Of a DNA stretch of 64,000 bases, positions 44,100-54,808 are shown in pieces. Positions within the stretch are counted from its first letter, which is position 1, and each line of letters opens with the position of its first letter. Below the pieces are notes generated by a model. It was not told the origin of the DNA. It worked only from the letters and a program-made list of their open reading frames with translations, and searched no databases. Position numbers and translations under genes: made by a program. This stretch comes from Beta vulgaris subsp. vulgaris (taxonomy: Eukaryota; Streptophyta; Magnoliopsida; Caryophyllales; Amaranthaceae): positions 39,435,779 through 39,499,778 of the forward strand of contig NC_079206.1 in the NCBI RefSeq assembly GCF_026745355.1, given 5' to 3'.

Positions 44100-44745
44100 G
44101 TTCTAAAAATGACATATACCTTCCCGAAATTCATTAAAAACAAATGCAAGCCTAAAAGTCTACACACTAGTTATAATATATCTCATATAATCATGTTCAA
44201 AGAAAATTTGGGGTTAAATAACTTGATAAGTACATTTTGGGAGCGAAAAGGCCAAAATAGGTCAGAAATGGCCTTTTCGTTCCCGAAATGCAACCAACAA
44301 CAAATTAAAGCCTAAGAATCTACATATTAGTTATATTATGCCTCATATAATCATGTTCAAAGAAAATTTGGGGTTAAATCACTTGATAAGTACATTTTGG
44401 TAGCGAAAAGGCCAAAATAGGCCGGAAATGGCTTTTTCGTTCCCAGAATGCAACCTACAACATATGCAAGTCTAAGAATCTACATACTAGTTATATTATG
44501 CCTCATATAATGATGTTCAATGAGAATTTAGGGTTAAATGACTTGATAAGTACATTTTGGGAGCGAAAAGGCCAAAATAGGCCGGAAATGACCTTTTCGT
44601 TCTCGAAATGCAACCAACAATAATTTAAAACCTAAGAATCTACATACTAGTTATATTATGCCTCATATAATCATGTTCAAAGAAATTTTGGGGTTAAATC
44701 ACTTGATAAGTACATTTTGGGAGCGAGAAGGCCAAAATAGCAGAA
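44100..44745. repeat. Four tandem copies of a 160-bp repeat with an internal hairpin
   Basis: GTTATATTATGCCTCATATA begins copies at about 44171, 44331, 44491 and 44651 (period 160), with a partial lead-in from about 44100. Each of the first three includes GGGAGCGAAAAGGCC (one begins GGTAGCG) and GGCCTTTTCGTTCCC (one reads GGCTTTTTCG, one ACCTTTTCG), near-perfect inverted arms. Lies in an intron of the CACTA gene. Confidence 0.85.
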
Positions 44746-45949
44746 ACTAACATATACTAATAATTAATTAATAAGTTACATACATTTTGAAGATCATCAA
44801 CATGTTTGCAACGGTTGACGATATCGAGCATGAACCTCATGACGTAATACCCACACGCAAGTCCACCTTCTTGTAGCGGACACTAAATTCACCAAAGGAT
44901 GTAATAAATGACATTGATGTTAGATGTGTCTTATGTGTTTCTATATAAGGCAAAAAAAAGTAGTCATGTTACCTCGACTGAATGCCAAATAGGAGATTTT
45001 GGCTACCTATTTAACAATGATTTGACTAGTAAGGGGCGCATTGTTTCTTTACGCAAAGAATCAAAGTGGTAGGCTTCGTTACGTGACAAACATATTGCAA
45101 TCAGTGTCCATTGATTCCTACAACAATAAAATATAGTTATTATTTAATCGTAGAACAACTAATAGGTCAATTTAATTAAAGTAAAGTGAGTTTAAGAAGC
45201 ATACGATTCAATGTAATGAAGAAGAACGATCTTATGTCCAAGACGAGAACATGTTTTCAAAGAAGACTTGAGATAGTCTTTCACCTCTTTTTGTTATTTA
45301 AGCAATTGTTATCTCGTACTAAGCTTAGACATAACCAACCAAACATTGGCTCACTAGATGCACGCAATTCATTGTATAATAGCCTGAGACATCATATTGA
45401 TTAAAAGAAAACTTACTCATTATGGAAGTTAGTTGGATTGAAAACTACTTAATTAAGGCATATATATGTATATATATATAATATGCATATTTAATCTATA
45501 TACTAAAGTATTACCTCATGAATGTTTGTTTCATCGAAACATTCAACTCTTCCCCACGTAAGAATTCTCCTATATCAATCTTAGAAATGAAGGTCGATGT
45601 ATCCTCAAAGTAGTGGAATTGGTGGTGCGACAACTGAATCTCAATCATTGCTTCATCGGCTACATCGCTAGCGCACTCATGTAGCCAAAAGCACGGAGAA
45701 GTAAGGCCTTGTACCACCTCGATCTCCGTAATGAGTGGACACTTTACCATAGCGACATTTACTTAGTGGACACTTTACCATAGCAACATTTACTTTCTCC
45801 ACTACATCACGTCGGCCTTCCTGAAGTGAACATGTCTTCTTTCCCTTCTTGTCGGCCTTCCCCGAACCCTGATAATTAGTTAAATTAAACAGATATTACT
45901 GGCAATCATATATATATATAGGAACTATAAAAGAAAACAATATAATATA

Positions 45950-45954
<5 letters not shown>

Positions 45955-46020
<66 letters not shown>
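45955..46020. repeat. AT microsatellite
   Basis: About 65 bp of uninterrupted TA repeats in an intron of the CACTA gene. Confidence 0.95.
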
Positions 46021-46022
<2 letters not shown>

Positions 46023-47428
46023 GTTAATCATTGTACCTCATCTGATAACCGCACCAATGCACGCGACCATAGAACGTAACTACCAAGGGCATCAGTCACT
46101 GACTGTAGACCAACTTTCGCATTCGGCAGCGGAAAAGGTAATTCTTCGAAACCGGGCACAATCTCTGAAACGCTGACCACATAGTGAATATCAGCGACTG
46201 CCTGGTTGTGCAATCGTACCCGGTCCCTAGGGGGTTATGCTTGGCCATAAGCAACGAGAATGAAACTGCCATGACCATTCCCTCGAGCTAATAGCTCACA
46301 TGGTGTCTCTTCCTTTAAAAAAAATTCTATTCATAGTTAGTCTATTATGAAACAACATATATATAGTAAGAATTTCATGCATTTTAAGAACAATAGTTGT
46401 GATATTAAGTGATTACCGTGAACGCCGAACTGGATCAGGCTGCGTAGGAACAGGCTGCATAGGAATACTGTCCTGCTGGAAAGCACCAAAAGTCGGTAAG
46501 CCCATCTGCGCCAACATGGCGTTGAAATTCTGAGTCATCTCCGCTCTGAGCTCCTTGGGTCTTTCATAGCCTCCACATCTATGGAAGCTGCCGAATTGAC
46601 ACTGGAGGCACTGGATTTTGACGTAGAGGTGTATTGATCACCATACACCTTTCTCACGTCGAGGCGGACACCTCCTACGCACCTCACACGTCCATGTTGG
46701 TCCCGTCCTAAAGTCTCGTGTAAGGCATCAACTTGTCCTTTAGGAGTGAACTCACCAGTTGCCTCCTTTTCCTTCAAGCCAATCTGCATAAGGATAAGAG
46801 AGAAATGCTCGTGAGCGCACAAGTTAAATTATATATACCTTATCAAAAACTTATAATATGTACTTACAATGGCATTAGCTATCTGTTGTGTTCCGGGATC
46901 AGGCAAGACTCTCTATCCCTTTGCATCAACCCCATGCATCGAACACCACCGATTGAGCACTCTATCTGGTTGCCGAGGCTGTGCAACCGTCGTTGTAGAG
47001 CTAGTGCCTGTTGCCGTTGTCGACCCAATCGTGGGGTAATGGCTATACATCCACGTATCTCTCGCCTGCCCGTACGACTGAGCACCCAGATGGTGATAGT
47101 ACTTCCTAGCTTTTGCATTCGCGCTACTTTTCTCACGAGATGCCTGAAACACACAATTATAAACAAAGGTTAGGTGTTATACAATAATACTGGATCTAAT
47201 AGTATTAAATCTTAGCAAGTAAAATATTCTTACAACAGCTTTCGGGGTTCTTTTTTGTGCAACAAATGCATGCCACTCCTTAGGTGTGATATGCCTCCAT
47301 ATCTGATATGGAAACTTGGAGGGCGCCTCAAATGATGTGTCCGGTGAAGCCACAGAAGAAGAATGTGTTGCTCCCCCGTAGATAAAATATTCTTACAACA
47401 GCTTCCGGGGTTGTTTTTTCCCCATTAT

Positions 47429-48640
47429 ATAATTATTCCTTTTTCAGTTTGCTTAATCTGTAACCCAAAAAAGAAATTTAACTCACCCATCATACTCATT
47501 TCAAATTCATTACTCATGAGATTTGAGAATTCTTTGCATAATGTTTCATTTGTTGCTCCGAAAATAATGTCATCAACATATATGTGAACAAGTAGTATAT
47601 TAGTTCCTTTCGATTTTAGAAACAAGGTTTTATCCACCTTTCCTCTTTTAAAGTTGTTTTCTAAAAGGCACTTTGATAATCTCTCATACCATGACCTAGG
47701 CGCTTGCTTTAACCCATAAAGAGCCTTGTCAAGCTTGTAGACATGATCTATGAAATTATTGCTTTCAAATCTAGGGGGTTGTTCAACATATACATCTTCA
47801 TTTCAATAGCCATTTAGAAATGCGCACTTAACATCCATTTAGTATAGTTTAAATCCCATATAAGCAGCAAAGTCAATTAGTATACTAATGGCTTCTAGTC
47901 TAGCAACAAGAGCAAAGGTTTATTCATAGTCAATTCCTTCTTGTTGATTATAACCTTTTACTACAAGTCTAGCTTTGTTCCTTACAATTGTTCCATACTC
48001 ATCTAGTTTATTTCTAAACACCCATTTTAAGCCAATTACTTTTTGTTGTTTAGAAGAAGGAACTAGATATCATACCTTGTTTCTTTCGAACGCATTTAAT
48101 TAAGCTTGCATAGCAGTGATCCAATCGGAATCAATTAGGACTTCTTCATGATTTCGTGGTTCTATCATTGATAAGAACGCATGAAAAGCACAAAAATTCC
48201 TTAAATGAGATCTAATTTGCGTACCTTTGGATATGTCACTTATTATGAGTTCCACTAGATGTGATTTTTTATGTCTCCAAGGTTTTGGTTGAAACTCCCT
48301 TATAGGAACAGGTTGTTCCTCTTGAGTTCCTTGAGAGGATGAGGAGCTTTGATCAGTTGTTCGTCTTTCAGCAACGGTTGAATCAGTTCCTTCAACTTGA
48401 GGAATAGGAACAACTCCTTCATCTTGAGGAACAGGATCATCATTGTTATGAATGCTTTCATTTCCTTCGTTCCTTTCCTCTTTTATTTCTTCTTCCTCAA
48501 TTGAATCTGTATCTTTCTCATTTGGTTGTACCAAGCCAATATCAAAGTCATCAACCTGTTTGCTTGGATTGAATTTGTCAGATTCATCAAAAATTATGTG
48601 GACACTTTCTTCAACACACATAGTTCTTTTATTGTAAACT
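47429..48640 (-). pseudogene. SIRE-A pol: integrase C-terminus to RT
   Basis: Minus strand. A Copia linker rich in Glu/Asp/Ser (48300-48620) leads to the RT: FERNKV, VIGLKWVFRNKLDEYG (about 48010), LEAISILIDFAAY (about 47890), KALYGLKQAPRSWYERL (about 47680-47730) and the active site IYVDDIIFGAT (about 47555-47585). Ends MSMMGELNFFFGLQIKQTEK at the CACTA insertion. In-frame stops near 48115, 47925, 47845 and 47805. Confidence 0.88.
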
Positions 48641-49830
48641 CTATAAGCCTTACTATGTGATGAATATCCTAAGAATATTGCTTCATCACTCCTAGCATCA
48701 AATTTCCAAGATTATCTTTCCCATTGTTATGAACAAAACATTTGCAACCAAATGTTTTGAAATGAGTGATATTGGGTTTCTTTCCAAAATAAGCTCATAA
48801 GGAGTTTTGTTAATGATAGGTCTCATCATGGCACGATTAATATGTGACAAGCAGTATTAACAGCTTGCCCAAAAGTTCCTTGGAAGTTCACTAGCAATTA
48901 GCATGGTCTAGCCATTTCTTCCAAAGTTCTATTTTTCCTTTCTACAACCCATTTTTGTGGTGTCCTAGGGGCAGAAAAATTATAATCCAGGCCATGGTCT
49001 CTACATAAGTCATCAAATTTATAATTTTCAAATTCTTTACCATGATCGTATCTAATATGCATTAATTTATGACCACTCAAATGTTGAACTCTTTTAGCAA
49101 AGACAAGGAATACATAAGTCTCATCTTTACTAGAGAGAAAAATAACCCAAGTACTAATGAGTATCACAACAATAACTAACACATACCCTTTTCCACTTCT
49201 ACTTTGAATTCTCATAGGGCCACACAAATCCATATGAATTAATTCTAATGGTTTTGTGGTGCTCACTAACATTTTAATTTAAAAGGATCTAACATGCTTT
49301 CCTGTGGCACATGCATCACAAACTTGATCAATATGAAATTTTATAGATGATAATCCCAAGACAAGATCTTTTGATCGAAGTTTGTCAAGTAATGAAAAGC
49401 TAGCATGTCCGATACGCTTATGCGATAAGAGTGGATCATCTTCAACAACACTAAGAGATGTCAGATTGTTTTTAGGAACAAGATCAAGATCCACAATATA
49501 TGTGTTTCCTTTTCTTGTTCCTTCCAGGATGACCTTCTTCGATTTAATTTTAATGATCAAGCATTTTTCAATGTTAAATTTTACAACATTTCCCTTATCA
49601 CAGAATAGGGAAATACTTAATAGATTATGTTTTAAACCTTCAATTAAAAATACATTATCAATGGAATGTGATGGTGACTTACCAACCTTACCCATGGCAA
49701 CTATGTTACCTTTCTTATTGTCACCAAAAGTCACATTTCCATATTCATAGGTTGAGTGAGAGAAACTTAGATTTGTCTCCTGTCATATGCTTAGAACAAC
49801 CACTATCAAGATACCAAGTGTTGTTCCCCC
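48640..49830 (-). pseudogene. SIRE-A pol: protease, pre-integrase and integrase
   Basis: Minus strand. Protease active site YLDSGCSKHMTGDK (about 49770-49815). Pre-integrase VFLIEGLKHNLLSISLFCDK (about 49600-49660) and the CDACATGKH zinc-binding end (about 49295-49325). Integrase core HMDLCGPMRIQSRSGKGYVL (about 49180-49240), HIRYDHGKEFENY (second Asp, about 49035-49065), VVERKNRTLEEMAR (catalytic Glu region, about 48905-48945). Stop codons and frameshifts follow. Parts are closely paralleled by the Copia fragment at 54809-55705. Confidence 0.88.
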
Positions 49831-51652
49831 TCACTCCAACCTGCAAAAATCAACTAGTTGTTAGTTGTAGGAACCCCTTTTTTCGTGGGTTCCTGTTCTT
49901 GACTAGGACTTGATTTGACAACCCATTTCATGTTACTCATCTTCACATTGTTGCCAATCATTTCAGTTCTTAATTGACATTGATTTATGTAATGACCTAC
50001 TTCCACAGTACATCAAATTTATACTAGGTAGGTCAACATATTTCTTGTTCTTGTTCCTTTTCTTGTAGTTTTCAAAACCAAGACCTTCTTTTTTTAGTTG
50101 AGTGTCTCTCAATCCATCTTAGGAACAACCATCATTTTGCCTCTGTTCCTTGCAAAGTTCTTTGATTACAGTTCTGTTCCTTTAAAACAATTTTCTTTTT
50201 ATTCAAATTTTCGATCTCAGATCTATATCCTTTCAAAAGGGTTGATCTAATATCAAATGAACTTAGAACAGGGACAAATTACTTTAAGTGTGAAATTTCT
50301 AAATTAATTAGATAATTTTCATTCTTCACACTCTCATTAGATTCCTTGATTTTTAAATTTTTATCAAACAAATCAAAGAACCTAGTTTCAACATCCGATC
50401 TCATTTTCTTAAGCCATTCTATATGTTCTTTGCAAACTTTAAGGGCTTGTTTAGTTTGTTCACGTTTTTCACGTTCATCTCTACATTCAAGAATTGCATC
50501 ATAAAGAAGATCATATATTTCAGGCCTAGTTTTCAATCTAAGTCTGATCAAGCCATGTTGGCTTACCTCAACATTTTCTTCATCTTCTTTTTCATCAGTG
50601 ATTGCCAAGAGGCAAATATTGAAACTTTATTCAGTTTTGTTGTCCTTCTTCCTCTTCCGTCTCTGAATCTCCTAAGCAGCTATCATTACCTTTCGAACGT
50701 TCACCTTAGAGAAGGGTGCTTATTTTCTTGTTCCTTTCAGCAAAGCTTCCTTGTTCCTTTCTTTGGTTTTATCATTTTCCCAAAGTGGACATTCCTTGAT
50801 GAAGTGATTGTACTACCACATTTATGACAAGCAGCTTTGTTAGAAAATTTTTAGTTTTACCTTTGAAGTTCCCGTTCTTCATGTTCCTATACATCTTTCG
50901 AAATTTTCGAACCATGAAGCTGCTTCTTCTTCTTCTGAGTCAGATCATCTTCATCATCTGCTTTGAGAGCAATGGATTTTGATTTGGAGCTTTCACCATA
51001 CTCAGTATCAAGGTGAAGCTCATGAGTCATAAGTGACCCAGCCAGCTGTTCCAAGTTGAACTTAGTGAAGTCTTTTGTTTCTTGTAAGAGTGACTTCTTA
51101 GCCATCCATCTTCCTTAGGAAGACTCCTAAGAACTTTTCGAACCGTTCCTCTAGATGAAATAAACTTTCCAAGAGAAGCTAACTCATTAATAATGTTAGT
51201 AAAACGAGTAAACATCTCTTGTATGCTTTCCTTAGTCTTCATGGAGAACAGTTCATATTGATTCATTAGTAAATCAATTTTAGATCTTTTGACTTCATTA
51301 GTTCCTTCATGAGTTACTTCTAGTAAATCCCATATTTGCTTTGCGGATTTGCATCCCATGATCCTATTATGTTCATGGGGTCCAAGTCTACAATGCACAA
51401 TTTAACAGCCATGCATTTACTTCCATTTTTTCAAAATCAGCTTTGATATTCAGAGAGGGTTTTAGAATTACCTCATTTTTGTCATTAGTAGTTGTGACCT
51501 CGAAATCACCAACTTCAATGACTCTCCATACCTGATAGTTTTCAGCCTTGATGAATATCTCCATTCGGTTCTTCCAGTAGATAGACATTCCCATTGAACA
51601 TGGGAGGCCTTTGCGTGGAGTAACCTTCCTCAAGTTTCTCGGTGGTATTCAT
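49831..51652 (-). pseudogene. SIRE-A gag
   Basis: Minus strand, ATG at 51652 (MNTTEKLEEGYSTQRPPMF). Frameshift near 51590 into WKNRMEIFIKAENYQVWRVI, then LGPHEHNRIMGCKSAKQIWD, MFTRFTNIINELASLGKFIS. The zinc knuckle (CHKCGS near 50825) is broken by a deletion. A Glu/Lys-rich helical stretch runs 50279-50608. More decayed than the SIRE-B gag, as expected for the older element. Confidence 0.83.
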
Positions 51653-51703
51653 TGTTCCTTGGATCTTTTTCTCAATAGGGTTTCCTATCTTTTGTGAGTT
51701 CTA

Positions 51704-51717
51704 GCTCTGATACCAAT
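51704..51717 (-). other. SIRE-A primer-binding site
   Basis: Minus strand TTGGTATCAGAGC directly after the 5' LTR. TGGTATCAGAGC is the usual plant Copia site, complementary to initiator tRNA-Met. Sets the orientation. Confidence 0.9.
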
Positions 51718-53068
51718 TGTTATTTCCCTAGGAACAATACAAGAGGGGGGGTGAATTATATGTGTAGAAATAAACGTAACTTTTTGCGGAATTTAAACTT
51801 AAACAAAAAAACAAGCTAAAGGAACACAAGGGATTTTTACGAGGAAAAACTTCTTGGGCCCAACAAGAAGAAATAACCTCGACCACTAGGGATTTTAAAC
51901 TCAACTCTTTCACTAATTATTACGCTAAACAACTTTGTCACAACCTAATTCTATTCACGAGCCACACCTTGAGTTCCTAAACAACTGTTCCCTAAACGAT
52001 TGTTCCTCTCAACTTCACTCGAAGGTTTGCTCACTTTAACTCGCTTTACTCAAAGCTTTTCTCTTACATAACTTTACTCAAAGTCCCCTTACCCCAAAAA
52101 CCAATATACAATTGATCGAATAACTTAGTGGAATTAGAGTAAGAAGGCAAAGAACAAATGGCTTTTATGAGAGAATGAAGGCACTGACACTTTACTTAGT
52201 TAGACTCACTAAATCACTTAGTCAGACACTTATTGGAACTTAAACAGACATTTGTATTTATAGTGGTAATAACTTAGAACGTGGGATTAAAACATGTAAT
52301 AGTGGTAGAACCATTATCCGTTGATGTTCCTTACCCGGAGGAACACGTTCCTTAATCATCCCATGATCTCCATGATCACTGTTAAACGTGGAAGAGAATT
52401 AAGTTACCGCTCCTTAATTTTAACAACCACTTTAAGCATTAATTCGAAAATATGATTTAATTAAAAATATTTTAATTATTAATACCAAAAATTAAATCCT
52501 TTTACCAAAAATCTTATCTTTAAAATATTTCCATAAAAACCGAAAAGAATTTTTATTATCGTTAGAAAAATAAAATATTTTCCTTAAAAAGATTTTCCTT
52601 AAAATCAGATGTTTCCTTATATAAAAACGGTTACCTACAATCTAGGCATAATTTACTCAACTGACATAAATATACCGTTGTAATGATTCATCCTAAGTTT
52701 AGTTACTTTTAATAGTTAGTTCCTTTAACTTATTAGTTTAGCGCCAGTTCGTTTGTTCCTTACAAAGGAACAAACGATCATTCTCATTCGAAATTGCCAT
52801 AGTTCCTTACCATTCTTAATCGTTCCTTTACAATGGAACTAGAAACAAAAAGCCTCGCTTTAGTCTTCTTGCTCTGATGCTGCTCCAGTACCAAATATTG
52901 AAACATTTTTACTTAGCCTTCAAAATCCAAACTTGATTTCTTCCTTGACTTAGTATTCTCTTTGTTCCTTTTATTGATACCTTTAAATTCACTCACTTAA
53001 ACAACTTGTTAGTCCAATACTTAGTTGCATCTTTGTTCCTTTGTCATCATCGAAACTAGGGTTCAACA
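51718..53068 (-). repeat. 5' LTR of SIRE-A
   Basis: 1351 bp, TGTTATTTCC...GGGTTCAACA, followed by the TATAG duplication at 53069. Pairs with 28393-29752. Confidence 0.9.
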
Positions 53069-53073
53069 TATAG

Positions 53074-53861
53074 AATTTTCGTATAACAATAGTTATCACT
53101 CAAGCATAATGATGGCACCTTATGAAGCATTGTATGGGTGAAATGTAGGAGTCCTTTGTGTTGGAGTGTCATAAGTGAGACGATGAGTGTAGGGCCTGAG
53201 ATGATTGAAGAAACAACGAAACAAGTTAGGCTTATTCAGAAGCACATGAGGGCAGCTCATGATAGACAAAAGACTTATGCAAACCAGAATAGGAGAGAGA
53301 TGAAATTTGAGGTTGGGGAGAAGGTTTTGCTAAAAGTGTCACCAACAAAGGGGGTCGTGAAATTGGTAGGAAAGGAAGGTTGAGTCCACGTTACATTGGA
53401 CCATATGAGATCTTGGAGTTAATTGGCGAAGTAGCCTATAGGTTAGCTTTACCAATGGAGTTAGCCAATGTCCATAATGTTTTTCATGTGTCCCAGCTTC
53501 GAAAATATGTCCATACATGATCCTACCATATCATTCAACCCGAAACCATTGAACTAGATGAGATCTTATCCTTTGAGCAATGCCCAATTAGGATCCTTGA
53601 TACCAAAACGAGAAGTACCCGGAACAAGGTGGTAAAATTAGTCAAGGTGTTATGGTCAAGTCAAACTTCTGAAGAGGCTACATAGGAAGCTGAAGATGAT
53701 ATGAAAAACCGCTATCCCGATCTTTTTCAGCAGGTACGCTTGAGTGTCGGGGACAAAACTCTTTAAGGGGGGTAGAATGTGATACTAACTTTTGTTTGCA
53801 TATTAGTAACAAGAGCTAACTTCAAAGTTAGAGGACGAACTTTCTTTTAAGGGGGAGTAGA
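53074..53861 (+). pseudogene. Gypsy integrase C-terminus with chromodomain-like end, and polypurine tract
   Basis: Resumes the integrase left at 28392: FSYNNSYHSSIMMAPYEALY (about 53084-53140), then MRAAHDRQKTYANQNRRE and FEVGEKVLLKVSP (about 53310-53345). After a frameshift near 53380: LSPRYIGPYEILELIGEVAY, ANVHNVFHVSQLRKYV. The C-terminal part (PIRILDTKTRSTRNKVVKLV, KVLWSSQTSEEAT, MKNRYPDLF, about 53585-53735) resembles the chromodomain of plant chromoviruses, which targets insertion to chromatin. The stop is near 53763. A purine tract AAGGGGGAGTAGA (53849-53861) adjoins the 3' LTR. Confidence 0.88.
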
Positions 53862-54608
53862 TGTATTATCCCAAATTTTTTATAACTATTTTATGAAAAT
53901 TATTTTGTTATAATAAGATTTTATAAATATAAAATTCTGAAAAATAAAATATAATAGTATAATCAAATTTTTTTAGAGATTCGTTTTTTTATAATACCAT
54001 ATTTTTTTTATCATTTAAAAGTAAATAAATAATATATAAAAATTTCGAAAATCCACCTTTTAGTGAAAACCCTAAATTATGAAATTATAGCTTGTGTTGG
54101 TTTGGGAAATGATTAAATTTTTTTAAATACTTATCTTTTAATGATTACCCTGAATTTATACATATATATACCCTAAACTTCCAAAAATCTCCACGTAATA
54201 CACTTTCTTCATCTTTTTGGTAAGTTCTAAATTTCAGATCTAGAATCACCATTGTTGTGTTTCGAAGGTTTCAACCAGAAAAAAAAAAAATATTTTCAAA
54301 ACTCGACACTGCGACTCCGACGACTTGGCCGGAGTCCTGCGCCGGTCTTCTTCTTCTTCTATTTTCTTCTTTCTTCTTCTTTCTTCTTCTTTCTATTTGC
54401 TCTAGGTCTACGTGCACAAGAACATATTGTTTTGATTTAATTACTTCAGCTTTTTGGTTTTATATATAAAAAAAAAAACTTCAATGAAAGCCTTTTGCGT
54501 TAGGTGCTACAGGAACTTAAAGTTCCTAGTTTTGTTCCAACCGTTTATTTATTTAATTTTTTTAATGAAAAAAAAAATTGAGTAGTCTTACTTTTGTTGA
54601 GTGTTACA
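53862..54608 (+). repeat. Probable 3' LTR of the chromovirus-type Gypsy element
   Basis: Starts TGTATTATCCCAAATTTTTT immediately after the polypurine tract. A possible end is GTTGAGTGTTACA at 54608, giving 747 bp. The partner LTR is absent, so the end is not proven. A TATA-like CATATATATACCC lies near 54160. Confidence 0.55.
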
Positions 54609-54673
54609 TGAAGTCACGGTTAGCAAACGAACTGTACTCTTGATTTTTTTTTTAACTTTTCACCTTTTAAATA

Positions 54674-54808
54674 ATATCTATACAAATATATTAAAAGGCG
54701 TGCGTAACAACATCGATGCGCCACGTGGCATCCTCCTCCTGCCACTAGAATTTTGCCACGTGTCTGTTAACCAACAAAGTCAAGTGTTCATTATATTTGT
54801 ATAGATAT
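54674..54808. mobile_element. Small element of 135 bp with a perfect 16-bp terminal inverted repeat
   Basis: ATATCTATACAAATAT at 54674-54689 and its exact reverse complement at 54793-54808. The interior has paired GCCACGTG motifs. No clear target duplication. The left end also resembles a plant Helitron start (TCTATACAAATATATTAAAA), so MITE versus Helitron remnant is open. Confidence 0.55.

Larger units (their letters stand above)
43935..47400 (-). pseudogene. CACTA-borne gene: Transposase_24-like and DUF8039-like segments plus Ulp1-type (C48) peptidase domain
   Basis: Minus strand, several exons. About 47240-47400: ITPKEWHAFVAQKRTPKA. About 46880-47150: SREKSSANAKARKYYHHLGA, typical of Ptta/En-Spm Transposase_24 proteins. 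About 46430-46790: FTPKGQVDALHETLGRDQHG. About 46037-46317: VGLQSVTDALGSYVLWSRAL. About 45514-45872: ISKIDIGEFLRGEELNVSMK. About 45060-45120: NQWTLIAICLSRNEAYHFDS. About 44800-44880: GGLACGYYVMRFMLDIVNRC. Final exon to TGA at 43935. The last segments form a Ulp1-like cysteine peptidase: the Cys-Gly pair is kept, but the expected His before Trp is Gln. The family accompanies CACTA elements. Stops (near 46920, 46230), an internal duplication at 45740-45790 and missing parts indicate decay. Confidence 0.7.
42925..47428 (-). mobile_element. CACTA (En/Spm) DNA transposon, non-autonomous/decayed
   Basis: Left end CACTAGTGGAAAAATGAAGA at 42925, the typical CACTA terminus, followed by subterminal GAAGGGCTGCGC / GCGCAGCCCTTC repeats to about 43290. 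It interrupts SIRE-A RT; the Copia reading resumes near 47429 (AATTATTCC...). The right terminus is degenerate (TTTTTTCCCCATTATAT instead of the inverted CACTA end), and the 3-bp duplication is uncertain (AAA/AA). The interior has a C-rich minisatellite, a 160-bp tandem repeat and a five-part minus-strand gene. No TNPD-type (catalytic) transposase was seen, so movement would need help. Confidence 0.85.
28393..53068 (-). mobile_element. SIRE-type Ty1/Copia retrotransposon (SIRE-A), with nested SIRE-B and CACTA
   Basis: 24,676 bp between duplications TATAG (28388-28392, 53069-53073). LTRs 28393-29752 (3') and 51718-53068 (5'). Primer-binding site on the minus strand at 51716. Minus-strand order: gag (51652), protease (about 49800), integrase, RT (YVDD about 47570), RNase H, third ORF (41590-39785), polypurine tract, 3' LTR. 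Removing SIRE-B (30200-39730) and the CACTA (42925-about 47428) leaves about 10.6 kb, normal for SIRE. LTRs are visibly more diverged than those of SIRE-B, agreeing with the nesting order. Coding frames are broken. Confidence 0.92.

Noticed and set aside
45949..46176. ORF beginning with an (Ile-Tyr)n run
   Set aside because: Translation of the AT microsatellite, antisense to the CACTA gene exon.
51704..51717. Fragment of a tRNA gene
   Set aside because: It is only the primer-binding site complementary to a tRNA end, placed directly beside an LTR.
28393..53068. Two independent, separate Copia elements side by side
   Set aside because: LTR pairs and duplications (TATAG for the outer, CTCAA for the inner) show nesting rather than tandem placement.
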